Assembly (NCBI GenBank): GCA_029378245.1
Contig: JARKIF010000003.1
Span: 3,472,001-3,536,000, forward strand
Source: Roridomyces roridus
Taxonomy: Eukaryota > Basidiomycota > Agaricomycetes > Agaricales > Mycenaceae
Length of the DNA stretch: 64,000 nucleotides
Direction of reading: 5' to 3'
The notes beneath the pieces were generated by a model, which saw only the letters and a program-made list of their open reading frames with translations, ran no database searches and was not told where the DNA came from. Made by a program: the position numbers and the translations under genes. This document shows, piece by piece, positions 46,274-58,380 of the stretch. Each line of letters opens with the position of its first letter. Within the stretch, counting starts at the first letter, position 1.

Positions 46274-48795
46274 TTACAGAGTCCCCGCAACCCTCCGCTT
46301 AATAACATCCACAATCGACGGATCCGCAACCGTACTCAGATCACCCAGCTGGTCTCCCTCTCCCGCAACGATCTTGCGCATAATCCGACGCATAATCTAT
46401 CCCAGCTTCAGTATTCCATTCAAAATAAAAGCGGACACGAGAGACGCACCTTGCCAGATCTCGTCTTTGGCAAATCCGGAACGATGTAAATCTTCTTGGG
46501 CGCAGCGAACGGTCCAATCACTTTGCGGACTTGCAGGACGAGCTCTTTCGTGAGGGCACCCTCGTCGTTGGGGTCGTAGCTGAATTCACTGTTCGAGTTC
46601 AGATTCATTGTCATGTTAGGAAGAGCAGGAAAAGCTCACGGCTTCAGCGTGACAAACGCATACACAGCTTGACCCGTCAGCTCGTCCGACGCGCCGATAA
46701 CTAAGGTCTAAATGAGCTTTCACTTTGAGCAAATGCAAGGCAGACCCACCAGCCGTCTCCGCAACACCCTTGTGCATGATCAAAGCACTCTCAATCTCCG
46801 CCGTCGAAAGTCGGTGGCCCGAGACGTTGATCACATCTAACTCTCATCATCAACACCCGTCGCAGAATACTGAACGAAAAACGCGACTCACCATCCACAC
46901 GCCCTCTGATCCAAATATACCCATCCGCGTCCCTCGCAGCGCCATCCCCCGTATAAAACAGCCCAGGATAGGGCTTCATGTACGTGTCGAGGTACCGTGC
47001 ATGGTCTTGCCAAATCGTACGCGCAATCGACGGCCAAGGTGTAGCCAGTGCCAGTACACCTTCGACGTTATTGCCTTCGAGGATCTGGGGCGATGTCAGA
47101 TAAACAGCCAAAAGGAAAGTGAGAGCACTCGCCTTCCCGCTCATCGCATCCAAAATCACCGGCGTATGTCCAAAGAACGGAACAGTCGCACTCCCGGGCT
47201 TGGTCGGCACCGCACCGGGGAAGGGTGTAACCACAATCGAACCCGTCTCAGTTTGCCTGCACGTCATCTCATGAGGTTCGGAGCAGAGCCAGAGTGAGAG
47301 AAGGCGCACCAGAAAGTATCGACAACCGCACATTGTCCGCGCCCGACGTTCTCGTTGTACCATTCCCATGCTTCGGGGTTGATAGGCTCGCCGACTGAAC
47401 CGAGGACGCGGAGCGAGGAGAGGTCGTGCCCTGAGACGTGGTGCGAACCGAGGCTAATTACTTGAGCTAGCGTACAGAGAAAGAATTACACGACTCACCG
47501 ACGCAACAACCGAACAGCAGTAGGCGCGCTGTAAAACTGGGTGATCTTGTGTCTGGCGACAGTCTCCCAATACCGCGCTGGTGTCGGATACACGGGCGTC
47601 GACTCGAATATCACGGTAGCCACTCCGTTTGCAAGCGGTCCGTAGACAATGTACCTGCCACATAATTAGCCGGAAACCCAGGGAGTAAGAAAGAAAGACA
47701 CACGTATGCCCCGTGATCCAACCCACGTCCGCCATGCACCCGAATCGGTCTCCGGGATGGACGTCGAACACGTACTTGACAGTCAGCGCCGCACACAGGA
47801 GATAGCCGCCCGTCGTGTGAACGACGCCTTTGGGCTTGCCCGTCGAACCCGAGGTCTAAAACGAAATCAACAAACGAGCGTGAGAAACGGGAATGACTCA
47901 CGTAAAGAATGAACAGCGGGTCCTCGCTCCCCATCGGCTCGCACGGACAGAAACGGGGTACCTTGGCAATCTCCTCATCCCACCAAACATCCCTCCCTTC
48001 GACCCAGTTGACCTTGCCGCCCGTGCGTTTGAGCACGACGACCTTCTCGACTTTCGGGCACTCCTTCACCGCCTGATCCACGATCGCCTTGGTCGCAATC
48101 GACTTTCCCCCACGCTTCCCCTCATCACTCGTAATCACCACGCGGCACTCGCAGTCATTAACCCGATCACGGAGCGCCTCGGCACTGAAACCAGCGAATA
48201 CCACGGAATGAATGGCACCAATGCGCGCACAAGCGAGGAGTGCGGCGGCGGCGTGCCAGGTCATTGGCAGATAGATGCTCACCGTATCACCCTTACGCAC
48301 ACCAAGCCCCTTGAGCACATTCGCGAGCCCGCAGACTTCGGAAAGGAGCTCGCCGTACGAGATGGTCCGCCCAGATCCGGGCTCATCCGCTTCGTAGATG
48401 AGGGCGGGGGCGTCGGGGTTGGCAAAGGCGTGTCGGTCGACGCAGTTGTAAGCCACGTTGAGCGCGCCGTCGGGGAACCAGGCGATATTGCCTGTGGAGA
48501 AGTCGCCGGAGCGTACGGTGGTAAAGGGCGTGCTCCATGCTAGGGTCTTGCGTGCTTGCTATCTAGGAGTTGAGGAACGAAGTGTTGGGGAAAGTATACG
48601 ACGCACCTCGGCCCACCACTCATCGCTGCCCTCTCCAACGCTCTTCGCATGTGCCGCCTTGTACGAATCAAGATCCGGGCCGACGTGGGGTGTCGGCTGT
48701 GCGCCTTCTGCAAGTCGGGGGGCGACGGGGTACGTCTTGATGGCGCTCGCCTCGCCGTTTCCGTTGGTATTGGCGCTACCGTTCTCTGTGCTCAT
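46274..48795 (-). CDS. acs1/facA: Acetyl-CoA synthetase (AMP-forming)
   Basis: Eleven exons: 48607-48795, 47902-48558, 47704-47855, 47499-47654, 47310-47453, 47133-47256, 46892-47084, 46750-46836, 46640-46700, 46450-46588, 46274-46396 (674 aa, family-typical length). Converts acetate, ATP and CoA to acetyl-CoA through acetyl-AMP. Motifs: [20 protein letters not shown] (adenylation loop), [60 protein letters not shown], and PKTRSGKIMRRI with the catalytic Lys634. The intron 47085-47132 is GC-AG (GCGAGT); it is 48 nt and open, so retention would insert 16 residues not found in the family. Cytosolic/nuclear enzyme of acetate use; probably repressed on glucose in relatives. Confidence 0.97.
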
Positions 48796-49380
48796 CGTCG
48801 AGCGGGATTTGGTGATGGAGGGAAAGAGCAAGCTAGACAGCGCCCTGAACAGTGATTTATGTATTGTGATTGGCATGACCCGGAATGATCGAGTTCGCGA
48901 TTACAGCGGAAGCGACGCCCTGAGTCGCCCTGGTCTTGCAGCAGGATTTTATTCGCTTCGACAATGAAATCCATGCAGCCTCCCCGCCTATACCTCGTTT
49001 TCAGGGAAGACTGAATGGTCAGACGTGAGATGGGGCGATGGGGACACGGATATTATATCCCCATTCACCCCTTTTTACCCCGCAATGTCATGTGTGGTCG
49101 ATCAACAGATGACCCCACTCCTGAAATTCAATTGAAACAATTAGTACGCCCGTCCAAATCGGAAACCCGTGTTGTTTCAAACTAGTGCCTCACTAGTGGC
49201 CAGTTGTAAACCGTGCGGCAATTGCGCGGAAAGCTCTGTGGTTTCGAACGCAGAACGCAACTTGATGGTGTCCCGCCCAAACGACAATCTCTGAGAAGCG
49301 GACGAGACATGCCGCCGAGGGTGCAAAAATAGCCCGCAACATTCCGTCCCTCCAAATGGCTTCGAAAGATGACATTAAGA
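48796..49380. other. Upstream region of acetyl-CoA synthetase
   Basis: Contains ATATAATATCC-like sequence on the minus strand near 49045-49060. About 48945-49045 is similar to 58035-58130 (both have GAATGGTCAGACxTGAGATG followed by GGGCGA). No other gene. Confidence 0.4.
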
Positions 49381-49381
49381 A

Positions 49382-49767
49382 GGGGAAGGCACGTGGATTC
49401 AGAAGCGTTGCGCGGTTGAGGTTGAGCTATAGGGCGGAAGCTCTCGAATGGACGTCTGCGCCGGGAGAAGCGCCGTGCTCTGTTCGCGGTATTTCTCGGT
49501 CAAGTACACGGCATATGGACCGACTTTCGTAGAGCACGAACCCTTAGGGCTGGACGCCGTACCCGTCGCGCCGGTTCTACGGTTCCCGGCGCCGGGTATG
49601 CCGTCCCGTTCCGTGGCTCTCCAGAACATTTTTTCGACGGCCGTTCTCGCGATCCTACGGAATGTTTTTTGATCACGAGATGACGGCCGTCAAGCGACAG
49701 TCCGTGCCCGCTTTGTCACCGGAATCGATCGCAGAATCGATGTGTTTCCGTCCACACTGACCTCCCC
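49382..49767. mobile_element. Degenerate relative of the 8702-9046 MITE
   Basis: The right end TCCACACTGACCTCCCC followed by TATT matches the MITE at 8702-9046 in 16 of 17 terminal bases. The left end is poorly preserved (GGGGAAGGCACGTGGA near 49382). The interior is GC-rich and different, with several short inverted words. No coding capacity. Confidence 0.5.
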
Positions 49768-50119
49768 TATTAGTGCACCACCCTACTTACCGCTGCGCCG
49801 CAGTGTTGAACTGCGGGCGCAGTTTGGCGCGCAGCACAGAAGTGCTGTGGAAATGCCGCGATCACCGGAGTGCCGAAGGTGATCCTTACACAAACAATGC
49901 AGACAGGGAACACGCTCCTCCAGAGTCCGTGGTGGTTTGGTGGTGGTTAGCGACAAGAACTGTCGCGTCACTGATCCGAGGAGTTCGCGACAAGTGACTC
50001 ATTGATGATCAGCTTCTGATTGCCGAGGCCACCCAGGGCAGTGTCTGTCAAATCCATATATAGTACCTCTGCCACGTCAGGACCTCTCTTATCCTCTTAC
50101 CTGCACCACACCTTCTTCA

Positions 50120-52982
50120 ATGTCTCTAGGAACTGCTGAAATGGAGAGAGGGACACATTTTCATATCTATGGTAAGTCAACATGGCCCAAGTCTTGTGAT
50201 GAGAGTCAGTACTGACCTGGCTTTCAGGTGGCACCGGTGGTCAGGGTGGGGTAGGTGACCAACATGGGGGAGACGGAGGTCCTGGTGAAGGAGGGACCCT
50301 GAGGATCACCAACTTGAAGTAAATTCTAGTGCCTCAGCAGACCCAGATCTCACAGTACACAGTGTTTATTCATATGGCCAAGAACGAAGACAGCAAGGTC
50401 AAATTGAACTCATCAGTAGGTACCTCATCTACATATTTGGGAGCCCCACTGAGCAGATATTACAGCACGGGAAGAATGCCACACTGCTCTGGCACTTGTC
50501 AGATGTCCTCCAGCTTCTCAGATCTTCCAGGGCCGAAAGGAAATTCTTGACAAAATGCAACAGTACTTTTCCCAAGAACCCAAGAAGAGAAGGATTTTTG
50601 TCCTCCATGGTCTTGGTGGCTCTGGGAAGACTCAGGTGGCTCTGAAATTTCTAGAGTCAGTCAATGAGTATGCACTTCTTGTTACAGAAAACATTGCTTA
50701 TGGTTAACAATTTTTCCAGTTTGACAAAGCAGTTCTTTGTGAATGCCAGCTCTACCGAGGCTCTCAAAACATCCTTCACAAACATAGGGATTTCCCAGAG
50801 CTTTGGTAAAACACCAGAAGCTGGCCTTCAATGGCTTATTTCTGAGAACAAAGAGTGGACTCTCCTCTTTGATAATGCAGATGATCCAAAACTGAAATTA
50901 TCACCATTCTTCCCCCAATGCACCCATGGAAACATTATCATCACTTCCCGAAACCCACAACTCACTGCTTACGGACCTGCCTCTCACTCACAGGTGGGAG
51001 ACTTGGATGATGAAACTGCGGCTCTTCTCCTTCTTGCAAGAGCAGTGAAGGAGCACACAGATGAAAACTATAAATTGGCTGTGGACATTGTGCAGGAGCT
51101 GTCATGCCTGCCTCTTGCAATTGTGCAGGCTGGGGCTTATATTGCCAAGTTCAAATGTCTCATGAATTATCTGTCACTCTACAGGCAGAACAAAGAAGAG
51201 TTATTGCGACAGCACCCTGATCAAACTCTTGATAACTATGAATGGACTGTCTATACAACATGGCAGATTAGCTTTGAGAAACTCAGCCCAGTGGCTGCAC
51301 ACTTGTTGCAACTCTGTGCTTTATTGCACCACAGCAATATTCCAGAGTCAATATTTGTTAAGGCCACAAAGTGGATAGCACACAATGGAGGGAATGAAAC
51401 TGGGTCACTGCAGGAAGCCAGAGAATTTCTGGGAAACTTTGTCTCAAGTTCAGGAAGTTGGCATGAACAACATTTTAGGAATACCGTAGCGGAGATTGAG
51501 GAATACTCTTTGCTTGAGAGTGATGAAAGAAGCAAAACCCTAAGCATGCATCCACTTGTACATCTGTGGTGCTCAGGCACCCAATCCAATCAAGCTACCG
51601 CACGGGAGTGCATGACAAATGTATTAGGCATGGCAATAGAAAGGGGCCGGGGTGGATACTTGAGTAGGATTGGGCTGACAGCTCACGTAGAAATGCTTGC
51701 CCCAGATTTGAGGATGATGAACCCCAGATTCTGGAATCGATATGGACAGGTTTATTGTGACGGAGGTAAATTTGAGCAAGCAAAGGGTTTGTGTGAAATG
51801 AATCTGGAGAGACAGAGGGCGTTGTTTGGAAATGACCATCCTGGCACGCTGACTGCCATGGCCAACCTTGCAGCCACATACAGGCAACTGGGTCGGTACA
51901 AAGAGGCAGAGCCCCTTGAAATTTCTGTCCTCAAAGCCCGTCAGAAACTCCTTGGTGATGACCATCCGGACACCCTGAGAGCCATGGCCAACCTTGCAGT
52001 CACGTACTGGAGGCTGGGACAGTACAGAGAGGCAGAGCCCCTCGAACTTTCTGTCCTGGATCGGCGTCAGAAGCTCCTTGGTGATGACCATCCTGATACA
52101 CTGTTAGCCATAGCCAACCTTGCAGCCACATACCGGCAACTGGGTCGATACAGAGAGGCAGAGCCCCTTGAATTTTCTGTCCTCAAAGAGCGTCAGAAGC
52201 TCCTTGGTGATGACCATCCTGACACCCTGAGAGCCATGGCCAACCTTGCAGGTACATACAGGCAACTGGGTCGGTACAAAGAGGCAGAGCCCCTTGAAAT
52301 TTCTGTCCTCAAAGAGCGTCAGAAGCTCCTTGGTGATGACCATCTTGATACACTGTCAGCCATTGCCAACCTTGCAGGTACATACAGGCAACTGGGTCGG
52401 TACAAAGAGGCAGAGCCCCTTGAAATTTCTGTCCTCAAAAAGCGTCAGAAGCTCCTTGGTGATGACCATCCTGATACGCTGAGAGCCATGGCCAACCTTG
52501 CAGGTACATACGGGCAACTGGGTCGGTACAAAGAGGCAGAGCCCCTTGAAATTTCTGTCCTCAAAGCCCGTCAGAAACTCCTTGGTGATGACCATCTGGA
52601 CACCCTGAGAGCCATGGCCAACCTTGCAGTCACGTACCGGAAGCTGGGACAGTACAGAGAGGCAGAGCCCCTCGAACTTTCTGTCCTGGATCGGCGTCAG
52701 AAGCTCCTCGGTGAAGAACACCCTGACACGCTGCATGCCATGGCCAATCTTGCTATGACTCTTTATAGCACCAACAGGCACCAGGCAGCAGAAAATTTCC
52801 AACTCAAAGTTGTTGCCAAATGCAGGAATGTCCTAGGTGCAGACCATCCAGATACTCTCCAAGCTGCCAAAGACTTGAAGGCTACACAGGAGGCTTTGGC
52901 TAAGGCCAACGATTCAGAAAGAACTGTCAAGAGGATTTCCAAACTATTTTCCAGACTCAAATTCTCCCTGTCCAAAAGGTAG
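50120..52982 (+). CDS. NLR-type protein: Gly-rich N-terminus, NB-ARC, kinesin-light-chain-like TPRs
   Basis: Five exons: 50120-50171, 50228-50318, 50363-50419, 50503-50667, 50720-52982 (875 aa; exon 3 is the least certain). Residues 17-36 are Gly-rich (GGTGGQGGVGDQHGGDGG), a start common on mushroom NLRs. NB-ARC: CPPASQIFQGRKEIL, P-loop GLGGSGKT (103-110), FFVNASST, Walker B WTLLFDNADD, NIIITSRNP, LPLAIVQAGAYIA, then winged-helix region and MHPLVHLW. From about residue 500 eight TPR units of exactly 42 residues follow. Expected role: cytosolic sensor that oligomerises on ligand binding (nonself recognition); no effector domain other than the short Gly-rich start is seen. Codon use is AT-richer than neighbours. 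Confidence 0.88.
51828..52850 (+). repeat. Near-identical 126-bp tandem repeats encoding TPRs
   Basis: The word GGTGATGACCATCC or a one-base variant begins units at about 51953, 52079, 52205, 52331, 52457 and 52583, exactly 126 bp apart; a more diverged unit begins about 52709. Units 2 and 7 share a variant (LGQYREAEPLEL, DRRQKLLG) absent from the others, suggesting block duplication. Confidence 0.92.
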
Positions 52983-54242
52983 GGCTTCCCAGACTCGAAG
53001 GTGTCTGTGCAGGAACGGTGCTTTCCATGTTCATATGACGCCAACATGTGTCATTCCCAATGTCAATGTTCCCAACTTTTTGTTGTAGGATTGATCCGTA
53101 CAGTCGGGCTCTGATGGACATGTGACCGTGTTCAATCTGCCTGAACATTCAACAGTCATTTTCGTATGTTTCACATTCCCAAAACCATGCGGATGAGTCT
53201 CCAACGAGCACATGGAACTGCTCTCTGACTCAGTCCAGGCACATGGACTTTTTACTTGCATTTCCAATTCTAGATAAGCAATCTGTATAAATACCTGTCC
53301 TGCTTATCCAATACATTACTACTTCTTCCTCTCACTCTTCTCCTCCCAAACCACTTTCCCCTCACACAACTTTTTCTTTGGGTTGGTCTGAGGCTGTAGC
53401 AGCAGCACAGGAGAAGTACAAATTCAAAAGATAAGTGGCGGGTCAGATCTAGGGTATAGTGGCATGCATCAAGCGGGCGCACCAAAGGGAGCACCGGCGA
53501 GACAAGGGGAAGAGGGCCGGTGAAGGCGCAACCGGTGTCAGTGGCTTGTTCGTTTTTCTTTTCATATGCACATCGTCTAATCATCTACATAATTGTATTG
53601 TCAGATGATCTAGAGTCTGTTGGAGTATTGCCAAGCTGACCACGAGGTGCACAGCATGCTGGATATGCTAGTAACCCGTTGGAGCCGGATGGTGGTCATT
53701 CTATCTACGTGTCATGAAACCAGTGTTTGCCAACTGATCCGGTGAACCGCAATCACCGCCATCAGTTCCGTATTACGAGATCTGTTATCATCAAACAATG
53801 TACGTTCGGTCTACGCACGACAATCCTTCTATCCATAGCGGTGCAAGCACCGTTCCCCTACTCTGGTCATCATGTGAGATCAGTATGGCATATCACACGG
53901 AAGTATTGACAGCAATTCCTCCTCATCGGCATTCGGAACATCTTCGGAAGCTGGCGTCAGATGTGTGCCGTGTTGGTCTCGGGAGTTTGTGGTGGGTCAT
54001 GTTCACCTAATGACCATGAGGTCAACATCATGATTTGATGGCACACACTTGGCAGGAGCTCATGCATTCAGCCCCGCAGAACCCTCCTCTTGACAGAGTA
54101 GGGGACGAGAGATGGATGTTGCCCGCCCAAATAGAGAGGGGATACTTCTCGGCTAAACACCAAGAAACTCTCACTCGGACACGAGGGCAACATTACGTGC
54201 CCGGCGCGAGGAGGGGTTCCAAGGACAGAACCCGACACGCAG
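52983..54242. other. Gene-free stretch with an orphan core-promoter-like site
   Basis: TATAAATA at 53284-53292 is followed about 35-60 bp later by CTTCTTCCTCTCACTCTTCT, the layout of a fungal TATA plus CT-rich initiator, yet no gene follows. It may belong to a lost gene or retroelement. Confidence 0.35.
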
Positions 54243-54709
54243 TGTTAGAACCCAATGCGGGGATTAAACACATGTCAACGGAACTCTCAGCACGGGAGAG
54301 TGATCACACCAAGGAGGGACTACCCATAGGGTCACAGCACTGCTCATAAATGCTACTCACTGTCATGATATGACCCCAGGCAACAACCCGACGGGTTATA
54401 ACCCGATCAATCATCAACCATCAGTACCCTAACAAGTGATCATCACTCATCGGCCGGGTCTTGTCTCAGCCCCTACTTGGTACTCCACTCTCCCCTGCAT
54501 TTAAATCCCTAATTGTCTCAATCACCCCTGGTACCTAATTCGATCATGTATTATATATACCCGCCTACAGTCTCAGTACTGTAGACGTAGACGAATCTAG
54601 TTATTCTCCCTACACGGCTTGCTCTACCTCTTGAGTCTTGTCTTCTGCTCTTTGCTTGGTCGCCTCGTTGGTTACCGACTAGAACCCGACTTAGCCCTAG
54701 GTGCTGACA
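54243..54709 (+). mobile_element. Putative Gypsy-type LTR
   Basis: The segment begins TGTTAG and ends CTGACA (nearly complementary TG...CA ends), contains a TATATATA box near 54551-54560 and CT-rich sequence after it, and is followed directly by a Gypsy-like gag frame. No second LTR was found in the window, and no target duplication was resolved. Confidence 0.55.
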
Positions 54710-54751
54710 AAAGATTCGTCTCCCCTTTACTCGAACACTCGACCGAATGAA

Positions 54752-55329
54752 ACGATGGACCCTACTGCACTGGGTATACCGAACCGAGAGGTGTTCCAAT
54801 CGACGGACGCCACCCACTATCAGGGATTGGATCAAATGGCATGCGAAGCACACATATTCGATCGCGCTGAAGCGCTGAGCGCCGCAACTCGCGGGCTATT
54901 GACGGAGATCTGGGGACCAGACGGGAACCCGGAGGCAGGGTTGCAAGCCGGGGTCTTGCACCTTCAGAATGATCTCCAGGATGTGTTCCAAGGCATGTCA
55001 ATGATGGAAGATCATATTGCGAAGACCAACAGCATCATGTTGGATATACTGAAGAATCAGTTGGACACGAAACATGGCGATAAATCCCCCAGAGCGTGGG
55101 TTGCTGTGCTGCCCCAGCAGACTTTTCGGGGACTGCCGAAACCGTGGACGGGTTCTTGGCGGGTTGTTACCTCAACTTCCAAGATAACCCCGTGTACAAA
55201 AAGGACTCCACCAAGATCAACTTTACCCTGTCTTACATGAAAGGGGGGTCCGCAGCAATCTGGGCCGAAAATGTAGTGAAAGCCATGCACAACGGCAGTG
55301 TTATATCCCGTTCCAACTCCAACCGGTGA
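54752..55329 (+). pseudogene. Broken gag of a Gypsy/Ty3 retrotransposon
   Basis: From ATG 54752 a frame of about 120 codons reads helical Gag N-terminal sequence; near 55105-55115 the reading frame shifts and continues as DFSGTAETVDGFLAGCYLNF, DNPVYKKDSTKINFTLSYMK and IWAENVVKAM, typical of Ty3-type Gag. It then loses similarity near 55300. No protease, reverse transcriptase or integrase follows, so the element is dead. Confidence 0.7.
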
Positions 55330-57700
55330 TGAATGTGCTCTGAACCTACTATAGAAAACACCACAGAGAAACAACAGACTAGATGAGTCTTGATATAGAC
55401 GAATCTATACCAAAACCAACCAACCACGAAGCTTCCGAAGCGAGTGCAGTCTATTGACTAGCAGGAACGACGAGTGTAAGTCCCTAGTACAGGGCCTTGT
55501 AAAGGTTGTAGGGAATACGGTGATTCAGTCTCGATATCGAGTTACAAGAACGTGTTTGCGAATCAAAGTCCTTGATATCAACCAAGAATATCGATTCTAA
55601 AGCGTTTTGTTGGATTTTAAGCTTCTCAGCTAGACTTGTGGTAGTGGTAGTAGTGTTGGCTGTTAGGCCGGTTGCACGAATGCGAGTTTAGGACTTTTAA
55701 TCCCTTGAAACACTGGAAGCGATGTTCACAGCGACCGATACGACACGGATTTGTGTTCCTCACAGATCCAGTTCAATCCAATCACAAGCGTTCACAATCC
55801 AATCCAATATCAAGCACTCAATCACGCAATCACACACACAATAGAGCCAACAATCAAATAGTTCAGATTTTCAATAGAGATCGTATTACACACACGATGC
55901 ACCGTCGAAAGCCTTGGACAAAACCCTTAGGTCGCAGCTGGTAGCTTGCTAGTTCGGGGGAGTATCCAGTGCCCTCTAAGGAAGCATCCTAATTACTTTT
56001 ATACATGAATGGCAATCACATGATATCGACGAAATAATGGCGTGATTTGATGATATCTTGCATCCTTGAGTCCTGATTGGCCAGCTGATGATTGTCGCTC
56101 AGTCAGCCAGGTTGCCAAGCCATGATACTGCATGGATGTGTGATCCAGCACAGCTCCATGACTTGACCTAGTTTGGTTTCTTGAGATTATGGCGCTCCCG
56201 CCTTCGGACATCCTTGATATGAACCCTGATGAGCCGTAGCTTTCAAACGATACTGATATCATGAGGATTCCAGCTCAGAAACATCGAAATAGAGTGACCA
56301 TGGCCGGGGCAGACTTGTTCCGATCATGATATCATCATGATACCGGCAGTGCCACTGCCGATGACTCGGAATAGTCCACCCTCGACTGTATCATCTCCCA
56401 ACTTGTCCGCAGAAGGCTCTCCCTCAAGCTAGCAGTCCAGTACTAAGTAATACCGACTTGTAGCTTTTGATTGATACCCATATTGTGCATGTTTTCTCCA
56501 AGGTTCAACCAGGTCCATCCAAATCACTGAATCAGACCGCTTAGGCCGCATTCCCACTGTTCAACTTGCATCGAGCGCTTTGATATTATCCCCCCTGCAT
56601 CATGCACTGCAACTCTCGACTGGTATCAAGGCTGGGTATGGATAGAACGGGTAGTTCCAAGCAAACCGAGCTCACACACCAAGTTCTGAGGTTGTATCTA
56701 GGCTCTAGACTCTGTCGAGTCGTGCTGCCTCCGGTATCAAGACCCAAATGACCTGCCAGAGGTATTCTCCGTGCATCCCATGCTCTCCAAATTGCATTAC
56801 CAGCCGAAACCAGACAGACAGCAATGAGCCGATAGCCTGTGCTTGGTATTATTCCTCTCCTTGGTTCGATGTGAGGTTCGACAACTCCTACATGTTTCGG
56901 AGTGAGTCCGCCAGTCATATCAAGGAATTATCCCTTCAACCCGTACAGTACTCGTCGTCTACACTCAACTGACTGCCTCGGAGCTCAGCATCAGTCCCAT
57001 ATCAAGACTAACTTGCATGGTATCTAAGTATGAAATCGTGCAAAAAGCGCGTTTTCAAGGGTAGTCAAATCCTATGCTCATCACCGGATTCCGGTTCCAT
57101 ACCGGAACTCCAGTACTCAACTCCGGTCCAAACGTCGGGATGCCTCCCAACGTAGTAGCACATCACGCGCTCCCCGGTTCTATCCAGGTATTCGGGTTTT
57201 CACGCGATGAAGGTATCTGAGCGTTTCCCAACCGGACTTGGTATTCATCAGGGACATCCACTTGATCACTCCGTGCAGACTTAATCAGCCTTTATCCACA
57301 TAGCCGTATAAGTCCGCTTCCATTACTGATCTGTGGTAATGACATATATCTCTACTTACCACCTAATAAGGAGGAGTATGCCTTCCAGCTAGAAGGCCGA
57401 CATATAAAAGCAAGACACTGACACTAGGCGTCCAGTCCACTGCCTCGGACGCATCATCGAGGATGCTAGAGATTCCATGCAAGGCCTTCTCTAATCTATG
57501 CAAATCTATGCCAATAATCCCGTTTCTATCGCCATCCTGCTGCTTGCTTCTCACCCCTCCCGCTCAGTGCCTCCCGCCCAAATCCATGGCAGCTGGTTTC
57601 AAAGGATGCCATGAAAATTCCCAGTGGTAAGAAATGATGGAGGGGGAGAGGAAGACGGGAGGGGAGGGGAGTCGAATTTCTAACCTGGACCAGCGCCTGT
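55330..57700. other. Probable retroelement debris, no intact gene
   Basis: Contains TATAAAAG on the minus strand near 56000, TGGTAT words resembling a copia primer-binding site (minus strand near 55410; plus strand 57013), many GATATC/CATGATATC words (56010-56340), a pyrimidine run (56590-56600) and a 40-nt purine-rich tract (57638-57680). No protein domain is readable. Assignment to copia-type remnants is tentative. Confidence 0.3.
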
Positions 57701-57706
57701 CAAGAT

Positions 57707-57894
57707 CTGTAATAGCGCGAATAGCGCGTACCTCAGTTCACCCACAATGTGGGATAAAAGACTGATATATTAATCACCTGTAATAGCGCGAATAGCGCGT
57801 ACTACGATACAAGTAAGTAAATAAAATATATAAAGTGAAAGGCTGTGCTCACCCTCAGTTCACCCGCAATGTGGGATAAAAGACTGAGGGTGAG
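57707..57894. repeat. Duplicated hairpin plus 25-bp direct repeat
   Basis: A 25-bp perfect direct repeat made of CTGTAATAGCGCG and AATAGCGCGTAC lies at 57707-57731 and 57778-57802. Each is followed by CTCAGTTCACCC(A/G)CAATG then TGGGATAAAAGACTGA. In the second copy the flanks form a 12-bp perfect stem (57848-57859 with 57883-57894); in the first an inner CCCAC-AAT-GTGGG hairpin is perfect. Confidence 0.8.
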
Positions 57895-58139
57895 ATGCGA
57901 GCATGAGCAGTATATATACGTAGAGTGTGGTATGAATCTAAGAAGAGATGGGAACTGTCAACGGAGGCCCGGGCGGAAGATCATCATTTCTTGACAGCGC
58001 CGAGTCCCTGGCGCCTTCATCATCAATCGTAGTACGATTTTGTATTCGCCTCGAGAATGAGATCGGAAATCCATGTCTCCTCCCTTGAGGGAAGAGTGAA
58101 TGGTCAGACATGAGATGGGGCGACGCAGTGAGTGTTGTG

Positions 58140-58380
58140 GCTTTCACTGTGGCTAGGTTAAACTAACGGAGTTTGGGTAGATTTTGAGAGATGCGGCTTT
58201 GGTCGTCTGAAACTCTTGCCCGCGGAAACATCCGACGCAGTGTCTTTCAAAGTTTCATTTACCGGCGTGAGATACATTACTTTACTGCTTTCAAATCTGC
58301 CTCTTCGCGGAAACGCCACAGAGGGGGAGGGGCTACTAGTATGAAGCAGCGCAAGTACAACACGAAGTTGGCTCACCCGA
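58140..58380 (+). pseudogene. Copied fragment of the F-box gene 3-prime region
   Basis: The segment shares ACGGAGTTTGGGTAGATTT, CATCCGACxCAGTGT, a GAGATAC word and ACAGAGGxGGAG in the same order with 15880-16100, which covers the last intron, last exon and 3-prime flank of the F-box gene. Presence of intron sequence shows DNA-level duplication. The rest of 57895-58864 has no gene. Confidence 0.6.

Noticed and set aside
46995..47132. In-frame retention of the 48-nt GC-AG segment in acetyl-CoA synthetase as coding sequence
   Set aside because: It would insert 16 hydrophobic residues in a conserved part of the enzyme; the ends match a GC donor and AG acceptor.
51624..52802. Long minus-strand repeat-containing frames opposite the second NLR
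   Set aside because: Antisense readings of the TPR repeats; repetition alone keeps them open.
55400..57020. Complete copia element between TGGTAT primer-site-like words
   Set aside because: No matching pair of LTRs and no pol domains could be found; kept only as tentative debris.
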